From contig JAEZRV010000098.1 of NCBI GenBank assembly GCA_023444055.1, forward strand, positions 1 to 64,000: DNA of 64,000 bases. Reading direction: 5' to 3'. Shown here in pieces: positions 37,195 to 44,738 of this stretch. Both the position numbers and the translations under genes were made by a program. This stretch comes from Bacillota bacterium (GTDB taxonomy: Bacteria > Bacillota > Clostridia > Acetivibrionales > DSM-1351). The stretch's first letter is position 1. Each line of letters begins with the position of its first letter. Under the pieces are notes generated by a model, which was not told the DNA's origin, searched no databases, and was given only the letters and a program-made list of their open reading frames with translations.

Positions 37195-38676
37195 TTATTC
37201 CTTATTTACCATAGAGGAAAGCTGTTCACTAAGATCTTTTATTACACTTACAGAATCAGAAATTTCCAGTACTTCTCTGTATTGGTTTTCTGTGGTCGCC
37301 AATACTTCCTCAGTCGATGCAGCATTTTCTTCTGAAATACTTGCCATATTTTGTACTTGAATCTGAGTTTCTGTGAATAATTCAGTTACATTTTCAATTT
37401 TGTTCATTCCTTTAGAAATTTCAGTAATTGTGTCCTCAAAGGACTTCTTTAAATTAACAAAGTAGGAGGAAATACTTCTTATAAGTTCCTGCCCTTCATC
37501 TGCAGCGACTTCACCGTTGTTTACTTTTTCAGAGGCTTCCTGAGATTTATTAAATAGAGAAGTTGTAACCTGAGTAATGTTGTTTACTATCTTAGCACTT
37601 TCCTCTGCCAGTTTTCTAACCTCTTCAGCAACCACGGCAAAGCCTCTGCCATGTTCTCCGGCGCGAGCTGATTCAATAGCTGCATTAAGTGCTAAGAGGT
37701 TTGTTTGCTCAGCAATTTGAGTTATACCTTCCAGCAGGTTGTTGACAGTTTTCATACTTGTTTGCAGCTCGTTAACAGTTATATTTGCTGTAGTTATAGA
37801 AGAACCTATGATACTCATTTGATTATCCATCTGTTCTATTTTGCTCCAACCTTCTCCAAAGGTCTGAGTCAATTCATCCGCTTTGTCTATTACGCCTTTC
37901 GATATATATAGGGTTTCAGTTACTATTTCCATAGAATTAACCATTGTGTCATTAATCTTATAGGCACTGGTCGCTTCCTCTTGAATAGCGTTAGCCATTT
38001 CTTGCATAGATGTAGTTACATGTTGACTCTCTTCTTTTATAGTATTAATGTTAATGTTGAGTTTTGATATACTGTTTTCGAGAATATCTGTACTACTCTC
38101 TACATTGTTAAATGTTTCTTGCAATTTGGACAATAACTCTTGAGTGTGAAGTTCTCGCTGATAAGACTCGTTAATAAGTTCTCTTCCCCATTTAGTTGAA
38201 AAATACAATATAGCCATTACTATATTTAGTATTACTATTATAGGTAAAAAAGCTATTAAGCTAGTATCACTGCCCAATATATGATCAGCTCTCAGTATGT
38301 AAACTGAGACTATAGAGACATTTAACAAAACTCCATGAATAAGGATATACTCTTTTTTAAAGTATAAGGTACATAATGCAATGGTAGAATATACTATATA
38401 ATGTTTGTGCAGTGAAAATTCATTTAAATAAAAAAGCGCAATGGATACTGCTAAAGGTATCAGACAAAACAAATACCCTTTTACATTATCCTTTGTTGGA
38501 ATAAAATAGTTTGCTAAAGAAAGAAGAATAATGGTACATGCCGGAATAACAAACTCCATAAAACGATTTAAACCGCCAGATGCAAAGGCTTGAATGCCTA
38601 AAAGCGAGCATACCGCAAAGGTTATAAGTAAACTTACTTTATGAACTCTTTTTATATTATACGTATCTTTTTGCAT
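37195..38676 (-). CDS. Methyl-accepting chemotaxis protein with six-helix membrane sensor
   Basis: A 493-residue receptor. Residues ~13-165 hold about six membrane helices with almost no extracellular loop, so it probably senses membrane state, a small molecule within the bilayer, or a partner protein rather than using a periplasmic-type domain. The cytoplasmic hairpin tip is complete (LALNAAIESARAGEHGRGFAVVAEEVRKLAEES), so it can engage CheA/CheW. The ending ENAASTEEVLATTENQ resembles the receptor fragment at the left edge. GGAGG lies upstream of the ATG. Monocistronic, divergent from the eCIS cluster; no functional link to it is visible. Confidence 0.9.
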   Translation of the reverse strand: MQKDTYNIKRVHKVSLLITFAVCSLLGIQAFASGGLNRFMEFVIPACTIILLSLANYFIPTKDNVKGYLFCLIPLAVSIALFYLNEFSLHKHYIVYSTIALCTLYFKKEYILIHGVLLNVSIVSVYILRADHILGSDTSLIAFLPIIVILNIVMAILYFSTKWGRELINESYQRELHTQELLSKLQETFNNVESSTDILENSISKLNININTIKEESQHVTTSMQEMANAIQEEATSAYKINDTMVNSMEIVTETLYISKGVIDKADELTQTFGEGWSKIEQMDNQMSIIGSSITTANITVNELQTSMKTVNNLLEGITQIAEQTNLLALNAAIESARAGEHGRGFAVVAEEVRKLAEESAKIVNNITQVTTSLFNKSQEASEKVNNGEVAADEGQELIRSISSYFVNLKKSFEDTITEISKGMNKIENVTELFTETQIQVQNMASISEENAASTEEVLATTENQYREVLEISDSVSVIKDLSEQLSSMVNKE

Positions 38677-38933
38677 AATAAATAAAACCTCCTATTATTA
38701 GAATGACTATGGATGTATTGTGGTGTATATAATTTTTATCGTAAAGTTTCGCTAATTACTTAATACTAAAATAGCTGAATTTGTAGAAATAACACGAAGC
38801 ATGTCGTTTGGATGGTGCGAAACAGGTTAAGTTCCTATAGTTTCTATAGTTTCTATATTGTAGTGATATGAGTAGATTGGTTGTAAAATAATAATACAAA
38901 TAAAAGTTTACACAATATCCACGCATTAACTAA

Positions 38934-38962
38934 TTGTCCATATACTATTAATATGATAATAT
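38934..38962 (+). promoter_or_regulatory. Possible promoter of the eCIS cluster
   Basis: TTGTCC (38934-38939), a 17-base spacer, and TG-A-TAATAT (38954-38962) make a plausible extended -10 promoter ~55 bases before the ATPase start codon. Confidence 0.4.
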
Positions 38963-39017
38963 TTTTATAAGTACAATGGCAAAATCAAATACATACAGTT
39001 AGAAAGGTGCAAACCAT

Positions 39018-41159
39018 ATGCTGGACAGTATTACACTTAAAAATAGATTAAAAAACGAAGAAATGGACAGATATATCCTTAACTTACTTGAAATTCTTGA
39101 TGCTAAAATACTTAGGATGCTGATAAAGATACAAAGTCTATGCGTTGAATCCTCTAACAGTGGTTTTTCGATGAATTTTATAGAGATTTTCAAACTTTTC
39201 ACAAATAATGATGAATCCTATAACACCAATGAATTGCAGCAGTTAAAAAGAGAATATATTTCAAGAGAAGAGGAATTGGAGAATAATAGACAAAGAAATA
39301 ATTTGGATTTGTTATGTGAAAAATTCTCTCTCTCATGGTTGGAGAGGCAAATTGTGATTATGAGCCTTGCGGCTGAACTGCATCCAAAATATCAGAAGGT
39401 ATACGGACTTATTGCCGATGACACTTCAATCAAACATCCTACATTGGAAATTGTTTTAAAAATACTATTCGATGATCCAGCGGAATTTATTAGTTATAAA
39501 AGGCAGTGGATTTTTGGCAGTTCCTTAAAAAAATTTCTATTCTCTGATTCACCGTGGAATCCATATGATCAGAATCGAGAAATGAGACTGGATGAGAGGA
39601 TAATTTTCTATATATTAAGCTTGGATAAGTTCTCACAAGAGTTTGAAGATTATTTTGAAATATTCCATCCCGATGACATTCTTCCTCCGCTTCTTATACA
39701 AATGGATATTCAGGAAGGGCTTCAGAACTATTATACAAACGATTTGCGGGATAGGGAAACTGTTTTGCTTCACCTAGAAGGAGCCTCTGGAACAGGAAAG
39801 TCATTTCAGCTAAGGCATTTATGCAGGAATCTTGGCAGAACACTGTTTCTGGTGGATATGAAGTTGTTTTTATCGGAAACAAGCCCTGACAAGCTGATAA
39901 AATCAATACTGTGTGAAACCATTCTTCAAAATGCTGTTCTTGCAGTAATAATGCCAGATGCCGTTGAGGACAAATTAATAGAAGGATTGATTAAGCTTAA
40001 AACAGAGTACATAAAAGAATTTAATAAAGGTGAGATATTCTATATTCTTTCTACAGCTTCAATAAAGAAATACTTGCTAGGACAAAAAGATATGATCCTT
40101 CACTTTTCACTAGAGTTGCCCGATGAACAAGAGAGAACGATACTTTGGCAGGAGATGGGGAAGTATTACAAATTCAGTGCCACAGTAAATTGGGGTGAGT
40201 TTGCGTCTAAGTTCCGATTTACACCAGGTCAGATAATGGATACGCTTGAATTAGCAAATGCCTTAGGGACTAGGAATAAGTCAGAGGGTATAGACATAAA
40301 CAGCCTTAATTCTGCTTGTTATCAAAATGGAAAAACTCACCTCATTACCAAGGCACGTAAAGTCGAAGCAAAATTTAATTGGGATGATATTATTCTTTCG
40401 GAGGATGCAAGGATTTTATTGAAGGATGCCTGCAACCAAATGAAATACAGACAGACAGTTTTTGGAGACTGGGGATTTAATAAAAGACTTTTTTACGGCA
40501 AAGGGCTCAGTATACTTCTTTCAGGACCTCCAGGCACAGGAAAAACCATGTCAGCACAGGTGGTGGCAAATGAACTCCAACTGGAGCTTTACAAAGTGGA
40601 TATTTCAAAAATGGTAAGCAAATATATCGGAGAGACAGAAAAAAATCTTCAAGAAATTTTTGATGAAGCACAACTTAGTAATGCGATCCTTTTTTTTGAT
40701 GAAGCTGATGCTATTTTCGGCAAGCGTACCGATGTCAAGGACTCCCATGACAGACATGCCAATGTAGAAACAGCATATTTATTGCAAAGAATTGAAGATT
40801 ACGAAGGGGTCACAATTTTAGCTACGAATTATATAAAGAATATTGATGATGCGTTTTTAAGACGTTTCAATTTTGTTGTTGAGTTTCCGTTTCCAAATGC
40901 AACTTACAGAGAAATGATTTGGCGTTCTTTAATTCCCAAAGAAACTCCTTTACAGGAAGATGTCAGTTTTCCTTGGATTGCAGAGAAATTTGAGGTTAGT
41001 GGAGGAAATATAAAAAATATAGTACTAGCCGCTGCTTTTCTTGCAGCTGAAAAAAATGAGGCGATAGGGAATAGCCACATCATTAAAGCAGCACTTACAG
41101 AGCTTAAAAAGATGGGAAAGATGGTTATCTTAGATGATATAGAAGAATATTTATACTAA
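39018..41159 (+). CDS. eCIS AAA+ ATPase (Afp15/Pvc15-like)
   Basis: A 713-residue protein with an N-terminal helical region and two ATPase-like modules. The first has a Walker A (GASGTGKS, ~256) but a poorly conserved remainder. The second is canonical: GPPGTGKT (~503), ILFFDEADAIFGK (Walker B, ~557), and an arginine-finger-type FLRRFNF. This two-module layout is that of the AAA+ ATPase found in eCIS loci, needed for correct particle assembly in studied systems. Here it heads the cluster, whereas in Afp/PVC it lies near the end. AGAAAGG precedes the ATG. A REP-like palindrome overlaps its stop. Confidence 0.88.
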   Translation: MLDSITLKNRLKNEEMDRYILNLLEILDAKILRMLIKIQSLCVESSNSGFSMNFIEIFKLFTNNDESYNTNELQQLKREYISREEELENNRQRNNLDLLCEKFSLSWLERQIVIMSLAAELHPKYQKVYGLIADDTSIKHPTLEIVLKILFDDPAEFISYKRQWIFGSSLKKFLFSDSPWNPYDQNREMRLDERIIFYILSLDKFSQEFEDYFEIFHPDDILPPLLIQMDIQEGLQNYYTNDLRDRETVLLHLEGASGTGKSFQLRHLCRNLGRTLFLVDMKLFLSETSPDKLIKSILCETILQNAVLAVIMPDAVEDKLIEGLIKLKTEYIKEFNKGEIFYILSTASIKKYLLGQKDMILHFSLELPDEQERTILWQEMGKYYKFSATVNWGEFASKFRFTPGQIMDTLELANALGTRNKSEGIDINSLNSACYQNGKTHLITKARKVEAKFNWDDIILSEDARILLKDACNQMKYRQTVFGDWGFNKRLFYGKGLSILLSGPPGTGKTMSAQVVANELQLELYKVDISKMVSKYIGETEKNLQEIFDEAQLSNAILFFDEADAIFGKRTDVKDSHDRHANVETAYLLQRIEDYEGVTILATNYIKNIDDAFLRRFNFVVEFPFPNATYREMIWRSLIPKETPLQEDVSFPWIAEKFEVSGGNIKNIVLAAAFLAAEKNEAIGNSHIIKAALTELKKMGKMVILDDIEEYLY

Positions 41160-41194
41160 TTTGCATTTAAAAGCGTGGTAGCACATTTTTGAAT
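41158..41194. repeat. REP-like palindrome, copy 2
   Basis: ATTTAAAAGCGTG-GTAG-CACATTTTTGAAT matches the palindrome at 22085-22121 in sequence and position (directly after a stop codon). Two of the changes keep pairing as G-T pairs, which hints at selection for the stem. Confidence 0.5.
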
Positions 41195-41227
41195 ACGAAT
41201 TGTATATAATCAAGGAGGGAGAATAAG

Positions 41228-41683
41228 ATGTTTGCAGATAAAATTAAAAAGGACGATAAAAAAGCCAAGAAGGTAAGCGCAGGTAATAAAACTCCTAAAC
41301 GTAAGGCTACTTCCGCAAAGCCCGTTCAGCGTGTTGCTATTCAGATGAAAAAGGAAAACAATACTGGAATGCCAGAACAATTAAAGTCAGGGGTGGAAAA
41401 CCTTTCTGGCATGAATATGAGTGATGTGAGAGTACATTACAATTCGGGAAAACCTGCAGAGTTGGGAGCACATGCATATACGCAGGGAAGGGATATTCAT
41501 GTGGCATCAGGTCAGGAGAAGCACCTTGCCCATGAAGCCTGGCATGTAGTACAGCAGGCGCAGGGTAGGGTTCAACCAACCATGCAGATGCAGGGTATTA
41601 AGGTGAATGATAATCCAGGGTTAGAGCATGAGGCAGATGTGATGGGAGCGAAGGCTCATAACTATACTGGTAATGGCAAATGA
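41228..41683 (+). CDS. DUF4157 (eCIS core domain) protein
   Basis: A 151-residue protein. A basic, Lys-rich N-terminus with KPVQRVAIQMK leads to the DUF4157 domain: MPEQLKSGVENLSGMNMSDV, RVHYNSGKPAELGAHAYTQG, HVASGQEKHLAHEAWHVVQQ, ending LEHEADVMGAKA. The HEAWH triad with the later Glu is a zinc-metalloprotease-like motif. DUF4157 domains are strongly associated with eCIS loci, usually fused to cargo proteins, and are thought to assist cargo loading or processing. Here it is a stand-alone unit just before a putative cargo gene, 54 bases apart. AAGGAGG fixes the start. Confidence 0.88.
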   Translation: MFADKIKKDDKKAKKVSAGNKTPKRKATSAKPVQRVAIQMKKENNTGMPEQLKSGVENLSGMNMSDVRVHYNSGKPAELGAHAYTQGRDIHVASGQEKHLAHEAWHVVQQAQGRVQPTMQMQGIKVNDNPGLEHEADVMGAKAHNYTGNGK

Positions 41684-41737
41684 AACTGGGGTGATACCTG
41701 TACAGGGTTATTTGTCAATTTGGGGGAGCAGTGAGAT

Positions 41738-42769
41738 ATGTATGCACAATTAGAGAAAAAGAAAGAGAAAAAGAATAAGAGTAATGCGGTTGCTAATTCT
41801 GTTGGTCAGAAGAAAGGCACAGGCAAGCAAGGGTTTGGGTTTGTGAATAATCGGACTGACGCTATTATACAAAAACAAACAAAAAATAAATTATACAATC
41901 AACAAAAAGCAAATCCATTAAGTGTCTTAAACCCAATAACCAATTGCAATATAGTTCAATGTGTTATTGGTGATTATAAGCCTGGTACTTTGGCTTACAC
42001 TACCCGTGCAATGAAAGGATTAGACTTAAAACAAATGTCTATAATACAACAGTTGCATGATGATCCTAACAAGAATTACACGATTGATGAAGCAAGGGCT
42101 ATAGCGACTGGTGTTAATAGTACATCTAACCCTTATGAGTGGGATGTTACTGGAGTTGGTAGCTTTGCTACAACTGATACGGGCGTACAAGATGTGCTGA
42201 CCCATTTTGGACATCCGACTCAAAGCGTTGTTAAGCTCTATGATGACTTAGCAAGTCGTGTTGCTTTTGATGTAGGAAAGAATCGTACAGGTCCATTGAC
42301 TCAATCCACAGTTAATGATTTGAATCAAATGTTTGAAGCTTCAAGGCCTCTTCATGTCGGATTTAACCCTTTTCTTAATTCGGCTTGGCAAGGCCATTTG
42401 GACAGTTATACGGGTGCTAAAAGTGGAATTCCTCTCTATAATATAAATCGTACGAAGTATACTAGCGATTTTAAGGCAGTACCTTTGGGAAATTTGGATC
42501 TCAATTCAGTGCTAAAAGATGTAAGTGGAAGACCATTTGAATTACACCATTTGTTGTTCAAACATATTTACCCCGATTTAGCAAACAATCCTGCAAACCT
42601 AATGCTAGCGGAACGAAGTGAAAAAGAGAGTGTATTTGGACAGGGACAGCATGAGCTAATGCATAGTGTATCTTCCGGGAAGCATTCGGATAAATTTAAA
42701 GAATTATTACCACAATTTACGGGTGCATATGAAGATTGGGTAAAGAAATACCCTCCGCTTGCGCTTTAA
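41738..42769 (+). CDS. Putative eCIS cargo with HNH-like nuclease C-terminus
   Basis: A 343-residue protein. The Lys-rich N-terminus carries FGFVNNRTDAIIQKQTKNKL and ends NIVQC, resembling the DNRPEAxxQRK-type leader common in eCIS-linked DUF4157 proteins. A middle part of unknown fold (~90-255) follows. The C-terminus has ELHHLLFKHIYPDL, NPANLMLAERSEKES and GQHELMHSVSSGKHSDKF: paired His, Asn and spaced His as in HNH-type toxin nucleases. The lack of a signal peptide and position between DUF4157 and structural genes support cargo. No immunity gene is seen, as expected when the target is a different organism. GGGGGAGCAGTGAG precedes the ATG. Nuclease activity is inferred. Confidence 0.65.
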   Translation: MYAQLEKKKEKKNKSNAVANSVGQKKGTGKQGFGFVNNRTDAIIQKQTKNKLYNQQKANPLSVLNPITNCNIVQCVIGDYKPGTLAYTTRAMKGLDLKQMSIIQQLHDDPNKNYTIDEARAIATGVNSTSNPYEWDVTGVGSFATTDTGVQDVLTHFGHPTQSVVKLYDDLASRVAFDVGKNRTGPLTQSTVNDLNQMFEASRPLHVGFNPFLNSAWQGHLDSYTGAKSGIPLYNINRTKYTSDFKAVPLGNLDLNSVLKDVSGRPFELHHLLFKHIYPDLANNPANLMLAERSEKESVFGQGQHELMHSVSSGKHSDKFKELLPQFTGAYEDWVKKYPPLAL

Positions 42770-42860
42770 ATAGGTTCAAATTAATTGGTATCACTAGTAA
42801 CTTAGTACAGTACATTATTGTATTGTAATCCAACCAAAAATGAAAATATACAATATTCAA

Positions 42861-42990
42861 TGTGTTGACTAAAGTCAATTACAATCAGCAAAAGCCGATA
42901 TTGTGTTGACTAAAGTCAATTACAATCAGCAAAAGCTGATTATATGTTGCCTAAAGTCAATTAAATCAACTCCGTTGATTTAATTGACTT
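42861..42990. repeat. Tandem repeat array B (41-bp units)
   Basis: Two near-identical 41-base units (42861-42901 and 42902-42942) and a partial third contain TTGACTAAAGTCAATTA, itself a palindrome, and AATCAGCAAAAGC. It ends with TTAAATCAACTCCGTTGATTTAA, a hairpin. It fills most of the 410-base gap between the cargo gene and the DUF4255 gene and could terminate transcription or separate cargo from structural genes. Confidence 0.65.
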
Positions 42991-43181
42991 GGGAAAAAAA
43001 ATAGTATATTATAAACTACAAGTAATTATTATGTATATAATTGGATAAAACTGATTTTAAAACCACAAAAACTTAGTTTTTGTAAAATTACATATTATTC
43101 AAAAGGTTGTTTAATGATTTTTAAAATGTAAAAATTATATAAAACATTTATATACTACCGTGACTGCTATAGGAGGAATTA

Positions 43182-43706
43182 ATGGGTAGCTTTACTGCTA
43201 TTTCAGATGCAGGTAACTCTTTTGTTAAGCTGCTAAGAGACAGGCTCACTCCAAATCCAATATTGAAACCAGAATTGATAGGACTATGCTCTCCTGCTGA
43301 AAAAGGAGACTTGCGTTTGACTCTTTTTCCTTATTCAATTAAGGAAAATGGAGCATGGAGAAGTCCAAATGGGCAAAATCTTTCACTCAGTATTTACTTC
43401 TTACTTACAGCATATTCTACAGTTGAAATATCTTCACGAGCGTATGATGAGTTATGTATATTGGGTGCAGCAATGAAGGTGATTGCCATGAATCAGGTGC
43501 TGAAAGGGTCTTATCTGTGTGGTACTTTGGCAGAACGGAACGAAGAGCTTAAAATTATACTGAACAATATGACACCTGAAGAACAGTCTAAAATATGGAC
43601 TTTTCCGAATGTTGCATTAAAAACCTCTCTTTGCTATATTGTTGAGCCAGTTCTCATTGATATAGATGAATTGTCTGATTTTACAGAAATTAAGAGAGTT
43701 ACATGA
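43182..43706 (+). CDS. eCIS tube-terminating/cap protein, DUF4255 (Afp16/Pvc16-like)
   Basis: A 174-residue protein matching DUF4255: ISDAGNSFVKLLRDRLTP at the start, then LRLTLFPYSIKENGAWR, LSIYFLLTAYS and the MKVIAMNQVLKGSYL segment, ending in an acidic IDIDELSDFTEI. In Afp and PVC the corresponding protein caps the tube and sheath and stops their growth. Length is short compared with Afp16, lacking C-terminal additions, as is common in Gram-positive eCIS. AGGAGG precedes the ATG. It opens the structural operon after the repeat array. Confidence 0.8.
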   Translation: MGSFTAISDAGNSFVKLLRDRLTPNPILKPELIGLCSPAEKGDLRLTLFPYSIKENGAWRSPNGQNLSLSIYFLLTAYSTVEISSRAYDELCILGAAMKVIAMNQVLKGSYLCGTLAERNEELKIILNNMTPEEQSKIWTFPNVALKTSLCYIVEPVLIDIDELSDFTEIKRVT

Positions 43707-43745
43707 TTTTTGTCAAAATAAATTGGTATGTGCAGGGTGAATACA

Positions 43746-44531
43746 ATGGACTACAACATGCGGATAAGGCTTGGAGATAGAGTATCTATGGCAATATATG
43801 TGAAGGATGGATTTACAGCGCAGTATGTCACAGATCCCAATATAAATATTACTTTGGAGGGCACTGATTTTTTACCTATAGTGAAATCCGATTGCTATGT
43901 TTTTACTCGGTTAAATAACAAAATGTATAATGTAATAATTAAATCAGATAACTATATCATGGAGAAATTTCCTGTATATATGGAGGATTTGCTATCTAAT
44001 AAGTCTATTTTTATTACACTTAACCCCTCACCATTATATCCATTTCCGCAGAGATCAAATGTTATAAGATTTTCATTGGTTGATTCTAAAGGAAAGGCAA
44101 TAGATGGAGCAGACATTGAAGCCGCAATTGTTTCCGAGGGATCAGCGGCAGCAAGAATTATGAGTATTGAAGGTGAAAATGATATATTGAACCTTGTCAA
44201 TATAACCGGTTGTATTGGTAGAGGAGATACCTTTGAGATAAAGAAAAAAGGTGGGGTATCTACGGAAGCTTGTACAATCGAAGGTAAAATTAAAAATGGA
44301 AAATTCAAGCTTACGAAGCCAGTAGTTGATGAACAGATAAGAGGAGCGCTTCTTATGCCCTTAATACATACAAGAACAGATTCAAGAGGGGAAGGTGTTA
44401 TTTACTTTAGAAACTTTAGGGAGAAAAGTTGTGAAGTAAGACTCAAAATTGGAAATGAGGATACGGAAAGGCGTATCGTTATGGAAGAAGGTAAGTCTGT
44501 CTTACTTGGAAAGGTACAAATAGTTGTTTAA
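43746..44531 (+). CDS. eCIS accessory protein with beta-sandwich-like domains
   Basis: A 261-residue protein of no recognised family. The N-terminal half (MRIRLGDRVSMAIYVKDGFT...) and the C-terminal half (NVIRFSLVDSKGKAIDGADI...) look like beta-rich domains; the second resembles carboxypeptidase-regulatory-like folds, where SKGKAIDGA is the usual turn. No signal peptide or membrane helix is seen. Proteins of this kind often follow DUF4255 genes in eCIS clusters, so a surface or cap role is likely (inference). ATG 43746 is selected by AGGGTG seven bases upstream; an ATG at 43728 lacks such a site. The structured repeat begins 10 bases after the stop. Confidence 0.55.
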   Translation: MDYNMRIRLGDRVSMAIYVKDGFTAQYVTDPNINITLEGTDFLPIVKSDCYVFTRLNNKMYNVIIKSDNYIMEKFPVYMEDLLSNKSIFITLNPSPLYPFPQRSNVIRFSLVDSKGKAIDGADIEAAIVSEGSAAARIMSIEGENDILNLVNITGCIGRGDTFEIKKKGGVSTEACTIEGKIKNGKFKLTKPVVDEQIRGALLMPLIHTRTDSRGEGVIYFRNFREKSCEVRLKIGNEDTERRIVMEEGKSVLLGKVQIVV

Positions 44532-44541
44532 ACTATTAATA

Positions 44542-44640
44542 ACGAGGCAAGAAAATGTCCCCTACTTCTATAAGTGGCGGGTACTGCTTTGGTTTTCAAG
44601 CGGTGAGAATATCTCCTGCCTCGTTGAATCTAGGCGTTAT
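44542..44640. repeat. Structured ~82-bp repeat, copy 2
   Basis: Nearly the same as 15231-15312: ACGAGGCAAGAAAATGTCCC, the TACTTCTATAAGTGG hairpin, and closing GCCTCGT, then TTGAATCTAGGCGTTATA directly. It sits in the 206-base gap before the sheath gene. A relic of an IS200/IS605-type element or a leader RNA are both possible. The TATAAT at 44638-44643 might serve as a -10, but no -35 is found at the right distance. Confidence 0.6.
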
Positions 44641-44688
44641 AATAAAAGCAATTATAAGATTTGACATCAAGAGAGCGATTATTATTTG

Positions 44689-44738
44689 AAAGGGGGGAAT
44701 GGTTTCGGATATATGATATTTCCGAACCATAAATTTTA
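44689..44738 (+). promoter_or_regulatory. Shine-Dalgarno - hairpin - AUG arrangement of the sheath gene
   Basis: AAGGGGGGAA (44689-44698) is followed at once by a hairpin whose arms are ATGGTT-T-CGGA and TCCG-AACCAT (44699-44730). Seven bases later comes the ATG at 44738. In linear form the ribosome site is 40 bases too far; with the hairpin folded, the gap is about seven or eight bases, the ideal distance. Such folded spacers are known from a few phage mRNAs. The protein N-terminus starting here is the standard sheath start. Confidence 0.6.

Noticed and set aside
42861..42942. CRISPR array
   Set aside because: The 41-base units are directly adjacent with no spacers, and no cas genes are present.
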